64,000 nucleotides of DNA from Thiotrichales bacterium 19S3-11 (GTDB lineage Bacteria; Pseudomonadota; Gammaproteobacteria; Francisellales; Francisellaceae), in assembly GCA_021713295.1 (NCBI GenBank), contig JAKJJU010000007.1, positions 1 to 64,000 of the forward strand, read 5' to 3'. A program made the translations under genes and the position numbers. Shown piece by piece: positions 20,061-28,388 of this stretch; within the stretch, counting starts at the first letter, position 1, and the number at the start of each line of letters is the position of its first letter. Below the pieces are notes generated by a model. The model was not told where the DNA came from and ran no database searches. It was given only the letters and a program-made list of their open reading frames with translations.

Positions 20061-21830
20061 ATGAAGTCATTTAAAAAGATGCTTAAAATTGTTTTTGGTC
20101 AGGCAACACCATTCCAACTATTTTTAGGGTGTTTGTTTGGGTTTATACTTGGGTTTATTCCAGGGTTTTCCTATGCACCATTTCTAGTGCTTTTATTTAT
20201 ATTTTTAGTATTAATCTTTAATGTTAATATTGGCTTTGTTGTTATTGCTTATATTATCAGTAAAATTTTGTCATTTATTATAGAGGGCTTGTCATTTCAT
20301 GTAGGTCAATGGCTATTAGATGGCGCTTTAGCCCCTATATTTAAATGGATGATTAATACGCCTGTGCTTGCCTATGCGGGTTTTGATTACTATCTAGTAA
20401 CTGGTGGTTTTATTGTGGCAATTATACTTGGCATTATTGTCGGTTTAATTGTTGTTAAGTTATTTACAAGTGTCAGAAACAAAATGGCATCTGTGCAAAC
20501 AAACTCTGAAATGTATCAAAAAATTGTTAATAAATTTTCAGTTAAGTTAATTACTTGGATTTTATTGGGTAAGGCTGCTCATAAAGTTGATTGGGTAAAA
20601 TTAAAAGATAAACGCCTAAAGCATCCTTTTAGAATCAGTGGTGTTGTTTTAGTGGTAATTTTAATTATTTTACTTTTTGTCTTTCAATCGTTTTTACAAG
20701 GACAAATGGTTAGTAATATTATTAAAAGCCAATTAACAAAAGTGAATGGTGCAACCGTTGATTTTAAAACATTAGATATCAATTTGACCGATGCCAAGCT
20801 ATCCATAACAGGATTGGGTTTTGCCAATCCAGATGATTTAGCGAACGATCGTTTTTATGCAGAAGATTTAACGGCTAAATTAAATATTTCACATTTGTTG
20901 ACAAAACGTCTATCACTAGCACAAGTTGTTATCAATACTATTTCGTTTAATCATCAGCGCACATCTAAGGGTGTTTTATATGTTTCAACAGATAGTTCAG
21001 TTGATGCGGACGATAAAAAAGCACAAGCTAAACCAGTTGAAAAATCACATGATGTTGAGATGAAATCATATCCAATTGATCAATACATTAAAAATGCCAA
21101 GCAATATAAAGGTTATTTAGATGATGTTAATCGTCTGTTAAATATGATTAGTAGTGATGAAACACAAGAAGATAAAAAGGCAGAAACTGAGTCAGTTGAT
21201 CAGCAAGTCAAAGTTTATGGCTATGCAAATGTTAGAGCTGTTAATTTAGTTGAAAAAGTACCAACGTTAACCATTGAGTCATTAACAACAAATAACATTA
21301 AAAGTAATTATGAAAATAAGGTATTTAATTTAAACGCTAAGAATTTGGCAACTGAGCCTTATTTGCTTGATCAACCAACAACGATTAATCTCGTCTCAAC
21401 AGATGAATCAATTAAAGTGAAGTTGTTTAATGCCAATCAAAAAGGAAAAGTGAATACGGTTAATCTAGTGCTAAATAAACTGCCTGCAAAAGCCTTATTT
21501 GATACGATTAAATTTAATAAAAACTTTTCTCTTACAGCAGATAAGTACTCATTAAATACAAATGGTCAATGGCATATTGCAAATCATCGTGTATATCTTA
21601 ATTTGCCTGTGGATTTAGACTTATATAAAGCCAATCTTAAGATAAATAATACCAGTAAAGCATTAGACTCACTGAAATTGAAGTTTAAAGTGACCGGTAG
21701 TTTAGATAATCCTTCGCTAGAGATCGATCAAGATCAAATTAAGAATATATTATTACAAGCAGGGACATCGGAAATTAAAGATAAAATAAATAACCAACTC
21801 AAAGATAAAATGCCATCATTTGGCTTTTAA
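20061..21830 (+). CDS. Fusion of TIGR03546-type membrane domain and TIGR03545-type AsmA-like domain
   Basis: I chose the ATG at 20061, which has CAGGGA upstream, rather than a GTG at 20028. The 589-residue product has a polytopic N-terminal part (membrane segments between residues 15 and 136, with GCLFGFILGFIPGFS resembling DUF2062/TIGR03546 proteins), another membrane segment at about 191-211, and a long periplasmic AsmA-like part (VDFKTLDINLTDAKLSITGL, then repeated LTAKLN/LSLAQVV strands). In other bacteria, as I recall, TIGR03546 and TIGR03545 are two neighbouring genes, so this is a fusion of partners. AsmA-like proteins are implicated in lipid transport and envelope maintenance. It appears to be a single-gene unit. 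Confidence 0.75.
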   Translation: MKSFKKMLKIVFGQATPFQLFLGCLFGFILGFIPGFSYAPFLVLLFIFLVLIFNVNIGFVVIAYIISKILSFIIEGLSFHVGQWLLDGALAPIFKWMINTPVLAYAGFDYYLVTGGFIVAIILGIIVGLIVVKLFTSVRNKMASVQTNSEMYQKIVNKFSVKLITWILLGKAAHKVDWVKLKDKRLKHPFRISGVVLVVILIILLFVFQSFLQGQMVSNIIKSQLTKVNGATVDFKTLDINLTDAKLSITGLGFANPDDLANDRFYAEDLTAKLNISHLLTKRLSLAQVVINTISFNHQRTSKGVLYVSTDSSVDADDKKAQAKPVEKSHDVEMKSYPIDQYIKNAKQYKGYLDDVNRLLNMISSDETQEDKKAETESVDQQVKVYGYANVRAVNLVEKVPTLTIESLTTNNIKSNYENKVFNLNAKNLATEPYLLDQPTTINLVSTDESIKVKLFNANQKGKVNTVNLVLNKLPAKALFDTIKFNKNFSLTADKYSLNTNGQWHIANHRVYLNLPVDLDLYKANLKINNTSKALDSLKLKFKVTGSLDNPSLEIDQDQIKNILLQAGTSEIKDKINNQLKDKMPSFGF

Positions 21831-21935
21831 TTTCGTTCTTTTACTATCGTTAAAATTCAATAAATTATATGATATCAAGTCACAGCTAGTTTATTTTAGC
21901 AAAATTATTGATATAGTATATCAAGGGGTAATCTT

Positions 21936-23366
21936 ATGTCTATTTTATATAAAAATATTGCTTTAGTTAAAGAAGTTGAATCACCTGAAAATCCACAAGC
22001 GTTGGAAAAACGTGTAGCATTAACACCTAACGATGTGGCTAAATTAATTGATTTTGGTGTGAATGTTTATGTTGAAGCTGGAGCTGGTGAGCGTGTGGGC
22101 TTTTCTGATGATGCTTATAAGCAATTTGGTGCAGTTATTGAAAATCATCATAAAATTTATCAAAACAAAGATATGATTGTGAAGTTTAAAGGACCATCAC
22201 TTGAAAGTATCGATAGAATGAAAGCAGGTTGTACTTTATTTTGTATGGCACATTTTCATTCCTATCCAGAAAGAGCAAATAAATTACGTGAAAATAAAAT
22301 TAACGTTATTGCAATGGAAGAAATCTTACAGTCGCCTAAAGCAGAATCGAATGATGAAACACTAAGTCGTGTGGCAATGAATACTTTTTTAATGCCTTAT
22401 ATTGAATCTAATTCTATGCATGAAGTTGATTTATATGTCATTCAATGGACTAAGCGCTTAAAAGGAGCAATTCGTAGAGCCAGTAATCGTAATCCAAAAA
22501 GCCTAGCAATCTTATCAGATAATTTTAAGATATCACAGATTCCATCGATTAATACTAATAACTTAGTTTTTTATGATTCTCAAACGTTTAATCAACCTCA
22601 GCAACGAGAACTGATTGATCAACTAAAGCATACACAAGCAAAATTATTCGATTTATCTGAGTTTGAGATCAATGAGGGTGCAGCAAAAGTTTCAGAGTAC
22701 CGTCAATCGCATCAACCGTTTTTATTAGGTAAACGAAGAATTGAATGTTTGCATCAAACCGGTCAAGCAGGTGCTAGGTATGGTTTAACCTTATTAAAAC
22801 AACATAGAGCTAAATCGATTGACTCGGTTAAAGCGATTGTCTTAGGTTATGGTAATGTTGCACAAGGTGCTATCGATGAACTGTATCAAAATGGGGTGAA
22901 AACTATTCATGTTTTAGGGAAAGTCCATACCCAAAAAGATCATATAGAAAAATGGTTGCAAGATGCTGATTTAATTATTAATGGAGCAGAACAGGCTTAT
23001 GAGTTAAGAGGCAAAAATTATTTAATTAGTAATCAGCATATCAAACAGAGCATTAAAAATGATGCGGTTATTATTGATTTAATTGGTGGTAGTTCAACCA
23101 ATCGATCACCAGTAGAAGCAGTGATTAATTGTAATTTTTTAACCGACCCTTATTTTCAACAAGATAATGTCAAAATTTCATCAATTTGGGGTTGGCCAAT
23201 GATGGGGTTAGAGAAAGAGTCAACGATTCAATATTCGCATCAGATTGTCGATGTTTTATTAGGTAAAGAAAAATTAATTTATGGTATTAATAACAATGAA
23301 AAAGGTCTTTCACGAGCGCTAATATGTGGCCCATTTACTATGGCTAAAGAAAATGCATACAGCTAA
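21936..23366 (+). CDS. Alanine dehydrogenase/transhydrogenase-family dehydrogenase
   Basis: The first 135 residues resemble the N-terminal domain of alanine dehydrogenase, PNT and Lys1-type saccharopine dehydrogenase: EKRVALTPNDVAKLIDFG, VYVEAGAGERVGFSDDAY and MIVKFKGPS. A NAD(H)-binding Rossmann segment follows at about 302-312 (VLGYGNVAQGA). A 476-residue length is about 100 longer than bacterial alanine dehydrogenases, with an extra segment at about 165-275 between the two parts. The usual catalytic Lys region (VKxKEP) reads VKFKGP here and the active-site His region reads MAHFHSYPE. Substrate is uncertain: alanine, saccharopine or another amino acid. ATG start with AAGGGG upstream. Confidence 0.75.
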   Translation: MSILYKNIALVKEVESPENPQALEKRVALTPNDVAKLIDFGVNVYVEAGAGERVGFSDDAYKQFGAVIENHHKIYQNKDMIVKFKGPSLESIDRMKAGCTLFCMAHFHSYPERANKLRENKINVIAMEEILQSPKAESNDETLSRVAMNTFLMPYIESNSMHEVDLYVIQWTKRLKGAIRRASNRNPKSLAILSDNFKISQIPSINTNNLVFYDSQTFNQPQQRELIDQLKHTQAKLFDLSEFEINEGAAKVSEYRQSHQPFLLGKRRIECLHQTGQAGARYGLTLLKQHRAKSIDSVKAIVLGYGNVAQGAIDELYQNGVKTIHVLGKVHTQKDHIEKWLQDADLIINGAEQAYELRGKNYLISNQHIKQSIKNDAVIIDLIGGSSTNRSPVEAVINCNFLTDPYFQQDNVKISSIWGWPMMGLEKESTIQYSHQIVDVLLGKEKLIYGINNNEKGLSRALICGPFTMAKENAYS

Positions 23367-23452
23367 GTTAATTACTTCTAAATAAACAATTTATAAAAAA
23401 AATACTAATAATTTTTAATTAATGCGATATAATAATCTTCTAAAGATAGAAA

Positions 23453-23968
23453 ATGGAAATAAGTGAATTAAATATGACTAAAGATCGTCCGATATTAACG
23501 ATTAATCGTAAACCAAAAAGGAAACTTGACTCTCCAAATTCAGATTCAGATAAACCAGAAGCAAAAAAACCAGAAAAACCTATTTTTAATAAACCAAATA
23601 GACCAAAGTTTAATAAACCAAGATCTAGGCCTCAACCAAACCCTGAGACATTGGAATTGAAAAAAAGTATTAATACGCTGTGTCGCATGTTTCCAAGATT
23701 ATTTAATTATCAAAGCCCTAAACCATTAAAGGTTGGTATATTAGAGGATATATTTATTGTCGTTGGTGATCGTCTACCTCAATCTAAATCCCATTATAAA
23801 CGAGTATTATCTTACTATACAGGTACGAAACGTTATCTTAATAGTGTATTGGATTCAAGACACCGATATGACTTAATGGGTAAGCCAGTTGCTGAAATTA
23901 CTCAAGAACATAAACAAGCAGCTAGAGATCGTCTTGAGCGATTACAAGTAAAAAAGAAAAAAAGATAA
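23453..23968 (+). CDS. proQ: ProQ/FinO-family RNA chaperone
   Basis: ProQ binds structured small RNAs and mRNA 3' ends. The 171-residue protein has a basic, Pro/Lys/Asn-rich disordered N-terminus (about 14-60, with repeated NKP units) and a FinO domain at about 62-165, seen as INTLCRMFPRLFN, PLKVGILEDI, YTGTKRYLNSV and RYDLMGKPVAEI. The C-terminal SH3-like domain of E. coli ProQ is absent; the chain ends in a basic KKKKR tail. An alternative start is the Met at position 8 (23474). Confidence 0.9.
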   Translation: MEISELNMTKDRPILTINRKPKRKLDSPNSDSDKPEAKKPEKPIFNKPNRPKFNKPRSRPQPNPETLELKKSINTLCRMFPRLFNYQSPKPLKVGILEDIFIVVGDRLPQSKSHYKRVLSYYTGTKRYLNSVLDSRHRYDLMGKPVAEITQEHKQAARDRLERLQVKKKKR

Positions 23969-24076
23969 TATCTTTTAGCTTATTTAATCATGATTTAAAT
24001 TTCTAGAGTATTTTAAATAAAAAGATTGAAGTTTTTATTAATTTAAATTATGTTAATAATTAAGGGGGGTAGTAAC

Positions 24077-25165
24077 ATGAATCAATGCGATATTACATAT
24101 TTTATAAATTTGCCATTTAAGCTTTTTTCGGTCAATCAGGAAGTGGTTGATTTTTCGATTAAAGACACCGATGAAGGAAATCACCATTTTCATATATTAG
24201 CTAAACTAGGTAGTGGTGCAATTGGGCATACTTTTTTGGTTAAAGATTTAGAAAATAACAAGCAATATGCCTTAAAAATAGCAGAGTATAACTCGGAAAA
24301 TGTAGCTAACTATTCTCCGCGCTCTTATGCTGAAAATGAGAGAAAAAACCTCAAGTTAATGAAGCTAACTGATTTTGATTCAATTACATTTAAACAATTT
24401 CGAATAGAATATTCAATTTCGTTGTATCCATATTATGGTCAGTCACTAGAAAAGTATCTCAGTGAAGCTAAGTTAGATGATAATGCAAGGATTGATTTAT
24501 CGATAAAGGTTGCTCAAGCGGTTGCTAACTTTCATAAGAAAGGCTATATTCATTTTGACTTAAAACCTGCGAATATGGGGATTAATAAACAAGGTGAGGT
24601 TAACTTATTTGACTTTGATCGCGCACAAAGTCAAAACCTAGAAGGGGTTAACTTTCCAGATTGTGGTAACTATAAGTATTATTCTGTTCCTAGTGAAATT
24701 ATAAAGAAGAAAGAATTATGGGCAGTATATGATATTTGTGCATTATTAAAAATAATAGAGGAAATTAACTCTAAAAGTGCCGTAAAGGAAAATCAAATAT
24801 TTAACAATCTATTACATGCTACGGGTGATAAGAGGCTTGAGTTATCAGCACAAGTTATTGTTGATAAATTAACTCAGATTAAAGCGGCAATGCCAAAAGA
24901 GTCACAAACTACGTATCAGTCATCTGCTGAATCATTGGAGGTTAAAGCTAGAACAACACCACAACTAGATTTACAAACTACGTATCAATCATCTTCTTCA
25001 TCATTTGAGGTTGAAGTTAGAACACCACAACAAGAGTCACAAACTATGTATCAGTCATCTTCTGCATCACGCGAAGGAGCTCCAAAAGCTAGTAACCCCC
25101 TTAAGATTTTTTGTTGTTGCTTTGAAGAGCCGTCTGATTCAACATTAAATCGAAGTATTCAATAA
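24077..25165 (+). CDS. Atypical eukaryotic-like protein kinase with C-terminal repeats
   Basis: The start at 24077 follows AAGGGGGGT by about 7 bases, so I reject the longer frame. The 362-residue product has a kinase fold: Gly-rich loop GSGAIG (45-50), Lys67 in YALKI, a Glu near 86-88, HFDLKPAN at 159-166 in place of HRDLKPxN, and DFD at 179-181 in place of DFG. The catalytic Asp161, Lys163, Asn166 and metal-binding Asp179 are kept, so it may be active. The C-terminus has three copies of a 22-23-residue unit beginning QT-YQSS, then a Cys triplet (about 346-348) in KIFCCCFEE. There is no signal peptide. A role as a host-directed kinase is inferred from the fold and the unusual tail. Confidence 0.8.
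   Translation: MNQCDITYFINLPFKLFSVNQEVVDFSIKDTDEGNHHFHILAKLGSGAIGHTFLVKDLENNKQYALKIAEYNSENVANYSPRSYAENERKNLKLMKLTDFDSITFKQFRIEYSISLYPYYGQSLEKYLSEAKLDDNARIDLSIKVAQAVANFHKKGYIHFDLKPANMGINKQGEVNLFDFDRAQSQNLEGVNFPDCGNYKYYSVPSEIIKKKELWAVYDICALLKIIEEINSKSAVKENQIFNNLLHATGDKRLELSAQVIVDKLTQIKAAMPKESQTTYQSSAESLEVKARTTPQLDLQTTYQSSSSSFEVEVRTPQQESQTMYQSSSASREGAPKASNPLKIFCCCFEEPSDSTLNRSIQ
24903..25073 (+). repeat. Three tandem coding repeats in the kinase tail
   Basis: Copies start near 24904, 24973 and 25039, at spacings of 69 and 66 bases. Each begins ACAAACTA(C/T)GTATCA and encodes QT(T/M)YQSS followed by a Ser-rich stretch and, in the first two copies, S-E-V-x-R-T. The copies have diverged by substitutions and a one-codon length change, which keeps the frame. 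Confidence 0.85.
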
Positions 25166-25185
25166 ACTCATTACATCATAAATTA

Positions 25186-25209
25186 TAGTATATGAAATAC
25201 GCTATACTA
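25186..25209. promoter_or_regulatory. 7-bp inverted repeat upstream of the secreted protein gene
   Basis: TAGTATA at 25186-25192 and TATACTA at 25203-25209 are exact complements separated by 10 bases. A TATAAT at 25223-25228 lies just downstream, only 15 bases before the ATG, so if it is a -10 the leader would be very short. The repeat could be an operator; it could also be chance in AT-rich DNA. Confidence 0.3.
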
Positions 25210-25243
25210 AACGTATGTGCTATATAATTTAGGGTGAAAAATT

Positions 25244-25867
25244 ATGAATATAATGAAATCATTAACCGTATTAACGGTATCTAGTACGGTGTTGATGGGA
25301 TGTGTTTTTGCAGAAGATATTAATTTAACGATTATAAATAATTTAGAAAATCCACAGCAGAATAACCAAAAACCGTGTATGGCTTGGGCTGATGGCGGTG
25401 GCAACTCTGCAACTATATTTACGCCAAAAAGTGACCAAGTTTTAGTATTACCAACGGGTAAATCAGGAGAGAAAATTATCAGTGGTGACTTTTCTATAGG
25501 GAGTGGGCTTGGTATTCAAATTAACAATTGGTATTGGCTAATAGGCGATAATAGTACGAAATACCCAGTAGGAAAAGCAAGTGCGCAAAACCCACAAAAT
25601 CCAGATAATTCTGGCGCACAATTTTACATAAATGCCAGTTGTCAATTAACAAATAAAGTTCCTGCTTGGTCAGGAAAGGGTATTGAAACCTATCTGATAG
25701 CAGACATAGCCGTTACGGGATCTAGTGGAAACTGCACATTAACAATTTCAAAAAATAGTTATACGAATGCAGTGACACCATCATGTTGTGCACCTTTTGG
25801 CGATACTATATGTAAAGAGAGTCAAAGAGGTATAACTGATACAGGTCAGTCTTGGCCACCAAAATAG
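25244..25867 (+). CDS. Small secreted cysteine-containing protein of unknown function
   Basis: The 207-residue product has an N-terminal signal peptide with cleavage likely after VFA (about residue 23). A Cys lies inside the signal (LMGC), so lipoprotein processing is possible but the -2 Met is unusual. The mature part has six Cys (in PCMAW, ASCQL, GNCTL, PSCCAP and TICKE), an even number compatible with disulfides in the periplasm or outside. The text is rich in Asn, Gly and Ser and looks like a small beta-sandwich, but I recognise no family. It lies 78 bases after the kinase gene on the same strand. ATG preceded by AGGGTGA. Confidence 0.8.
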   Translation: MNIMKSLTVLTVSSTVLMGCVFAEDINLTIINNLENPQQNNQKPCMAWADGGGNSATIFTPKSDQVLVLPTGKSGEKIISGDFSIGSGLGIQINNWYWLIGDNSTKYPVGKASAQNPQNPDNSGAQFYINASCQLTNKVPAWSGKGIETYLIADIAVTGSSGNCTLTISKNSYTNAVTPSCCAPFGDTICKESQRGITDTGQSWPPK

Positions 25868-25892
25868 GAGTGTTAAATAAATTAGATTTGGA

Positions 25893-26669
25893 CTATCTTG
25901 CATAAATATCAAAGCGATTCGATTTACCGACAAGGCTTGAAGAAGGTTTTTTTTCATTTAAATAAGGGCCTGATGCAGGTCGTTTAACAACGACTTTATT
26001 GGCATTTTGTGTGGCAATATTAAATAACTGCTCATCATTCCACTGATTATCATGATCATCTTGATGAAGGGTTTGTAGAATTTGCATTTCTTTTTGTACT
26101 TTAGCTGACTTTTTAGTTTGTGGAAACATAGGATCTAAATAGATAATATCGCTATTTTCACCATATCGTGAAATAAGATCGACGGCATTACCATATAACA
26201 GGGTAATATGTTGTGTAATAGGGTGCGTTTGTGGATTATCTTCGGCTCTAAATAATGCATCTTTTAATAATAAATAAACAATTAAATTACGCTCTATGGC
26301 AATAACATCATGCCCGCGAGATGCTAATTGAAATAAATCACTACCAAAACCTGCAGTTGCATCGATAATATTTAATTTTTCTTTTGATCGGCCTTCAATT
26401 GCTTTGATGAGCATCGTTTTAGTTGGATCAAAAAAGACGCGATGAAATACTTTTCCACGATTAAAATTAACGGAGAAAGACTGTCCTGTAGGTTGATGAT
26501 GTAGCGTTAAATTATCATTAATAAATTCTAATAAAAATGGTGCTTCAGTTCTAACTTGACCAATAAAAATTTCATTGGTTAGTAAGCTTTGATTTAATCC
26601 ATCGGTAACATCATCAAAAAAATCTAAATCATCCTTTTCATGAGGAATAAACTGTATTTGGCTTTCCAT
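25893..26669 (-). CDS. rsmJ: 16S rRNA (guanine-1516-N2)-methyltransferase RsmJ
   Basis: RsmJ methylates G1516 of 16S rRNA using S-adenosylmethionine. I place the start at the ATG at 26669, eight bases after AAGGATA; a longer frame to 26726 would overlap xerD. The 258-residue protein contains DATAGFGSDLFQLASRG (SAM-binding) with AIERN, and IIYLDPMFP, the catalytic motif typical of N2-guanine methyltransferases. The start codon lies 11 bases after the xerD stop, so they form an operon. Confidence 0.93.
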   Translation of the reverse strand: MESQIQFIPHEKDDLDFFDDVTDGLNQSLLTNEIFIGQVRTEAPFLLEFINDNLTLHHQPTGQSFSVNFNRGKVFHRVFFDPTKTMLIKAIEGRSKEKLNIIDATAGFGSDLFQLASRGHDVIAIERNLIVYLLLKDALFRAEDNPQTHPITQHITLLYGNAVDLISRYGENSDIIYLDPMFPQTKKSAKVQKEMQILQTLHQDDHDNQWNDEQLFNIATQNANKVVVKRPASGPYLNEKKPSSSLVGKSNRFDIYAR

Positions 26670-26679
26670 AAAGTTATCC

Positions 26680-27567
26680 TTATTTTTTTTTCGCGCGTGG
26701 GTGAGCATTATCATATACACTAGCAAGATGCTGAAAATCTAAATGTGTATAAATTTGAGTTGTTGAAATATCCGCGTGCCCCAGCAATTCTTGCACTGCG
26801 CGTAAATTAGAACTTGATTCAAGCATGTGACTTGCAAATGCATGTCTGAGCATGTGAGGGTGAATGTGCTTATCTCCAAATCGCTTAGCCCAAAGTGCAA
26901 AGCGTTTCTGTATATTACGTTGTGATATTGCTTGGCCACTTACTGAAATAAATAAAGCAGTTGTTGTTGGCGTTTTATATTGATCTCGTATGCTTAGCCA
27001 GCGCTTTAGTGCACCAATTGCTTGATTACCAATTGGAATTATACGCTCTTTATTGCCTTTGCCAATAACGCGAACCAATTTTTGTGAAAAATCAATTTGT
27101 GTGGGAGTTAAATGGGTTAATTCACTAAGGCGCAGACCACAAGCATAAGTTAATTCAAGCATGGCTAAATCACGGATATCCAATGGGTCATTAATCGCTT
27201 GATTTAATAAGGCTTGCGTTTGATCAACTTCAACTGATTTTGGTAATCTTTGAGCAGCTTTAGGCGCTCGAATCACTTTGGCAGGATTATTCTCAATTAG
27301 CTTAATATCAATTAAATAGTTAAAAAACACTCTCAACGCACTTAATAGGCGTTGCAGCGATTTAGATTTAATACCAGCTTTATGTTCTTCGGTAATTAAA
27401 TTTTGAATTAGGTGTCGATCAATCATTGCTGGTGAGGTAACATTCGTCTTAGAACAAAAACTAACGAATTTATTTAAGTCACGTTTATAAGCATTAAGCG
27501 TGTGTTCACTATACCGATTTTGCGAAGCACAAATTAGAAGGAAGTCTTGAATCAATTTTTTAATCAT
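26680..27567 (-). CDS. xerD: Site-specific tyrosine recombinase XerD
   Basis: XerD acts with XerC at dif sites, under FtsK control, to resolve chromosome dimers. The 295-residue product has an N-terminal SAM-like core-binding domain and the complete catalytic set: Arg146 (YACGLRLSEL), Lys170 (GKGNKER), His238 and Arg241 (HPHMLRHAFASHML), His264 (LGHADISTTQIY) and the nucleophile Tyr273. The length is almost that of E. coli XerD (298). No integrase-type extra domain is present, so it is a housekeeping recombinase, not an element integrase. Confidence 0.95.
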   Translation of the reverse strand: MIKKLIQDFLLICASQNRYSEHTLNAYKRDLNKFVSFCSKTNVTSPAMIDRHLIQNLITEEHKAGIKSKSLQRLLSALRVFFNYLIDIKLIENNPAKVIRAPKAAQRLPKSVEVDQTQALLNQAINDPLDIRDLAMLELTYACGLRLSELTHLTPTQIDFSQKLVRVIGKGNKERIIPIGNQAIGALKRWLSIRDQYKTPTTTALFISVSGQAISQRNIQKRFALWAKRFGDKHIHPHMLRHAFASHMLESSSNLRAVQELLGHADISTTQIYTHLDFQHLASVYDNAHPRAKKK

Positions 27568-27719
27568 TATTTGGTCATTTTCCTAATAATTGGTTGAATT
27601 TTTACTTATTTATATTGTAGTTTGCATTTGTTGATTTGTTAATCCTTGCAAGTGATTAAAATTCACGATATAAGGCTACATAGTAAAGTACTTTTGATGG
27701 CTGTGGGGAATTTAAGATA

Positions 27720-28388
27720 TTGAGTGCAGAGAAAGTAGTCGAAGCAATACTAATATTAGATGGTGAAATTGACACTCAGTTTCTTGATAGTCAATTAACT
27801 CACTGTGCTACAGATCTTCTGATATGTACAGATGGTGCATATCTGCACCTAAAATCTTTAGTTGAAATTCATAATAAATTAGATGTAGTTATTGGTGATT
27901 TTGACTCGATTGGACAGCAGCAAATTACAGATGAGCGTATTAAAGTAATTCATGATCCAGATCAGGATACGACTGACTTTGACAAAGCATTGGCCTATTT
28001 GTACGCCAATGGCGTTAGTAAAGTAATAATTTATGGCGCAAGCGGTTTAAGTTCTGATCATTTCTTAGGAAATCTATCAACCGCACTTTATTGGAAAGAA
28101 AAGCTTAAGCTTGAATTTAGAGATCATTATGGAATTTACTTTTTTATTGATTCAAACATTCATTTAAAAGGAATTAAAGGGCAAAAAGTTTCGGTTATTC
28201 CATTTTTTGAGGTTAAAAATATTTATTATGAAGGTCTTAAGTATCCACTAAATGGTGAATCATTAACATTTGGCAAGCGTATAGGAACTCGTAATTTAGC
28301 TATATCGGATACTGTGATTATTCGTTATGATAGTGGCAATGTTCTAATTTATATCGAAAACAAGCACTATGTTAAGGAGCGTTTATAG
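27720..28388 (+). CDS. Thiamine pyrophosphokinase
   Basis: This enzyme transfers pyrophosphate from ATP to thiamine to make thiamine diphosphate. The 222-residue product shows the family blocks: CTDGAYLHL, DVVIGDFDSI, DPDQDTTDFDKALAYL and GASGLSSDHFLGNL, with the acidic residues that bind metal and pyrophosphate. The start is a TTG; no in-frame ATG exists nearby, and GGGGA lies about 14 bases upstream, so expression may be weak. It abuts pgi with no gap. Thiamine diphosphate is the cofactor of acetolactate synthase encoded at 37432. Confidence 0.9.
   Translation: MSAEKVVEAILILDGEIDTQFLDSQLTHCATDLLICTDGAYLHLKSLVEIHNKLDVVIGDFDSIGQQQITDERIKVIHDPDQDTTDFDKALAYLYANGVSKVIIYGASGLSSDHFLGNLSTALYWKEKLKLEFRDHYGIYFFIDSNIHLKGIKGQKVSVIPFFEVKNIYYEGLKYPLNGESLTFGKRIGTRNLAISDTVIIRYDSGNVLIYIENKHYVKERL

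Noticed and set aside
24050-24076. Upstream in-frame ATG extending the kinase by nine residues
   Set aside because: The AAGGGGGGT ribosome site lies inside this extension and is well placed for the ATG at 24077 instead.
26670-26726. N-terminal extension of rsmJ overlapping xerD
   Set aside because: The ATG at 26669 has AAGGATA at a proper distance; the extension reads like xerD antisense-frame text.
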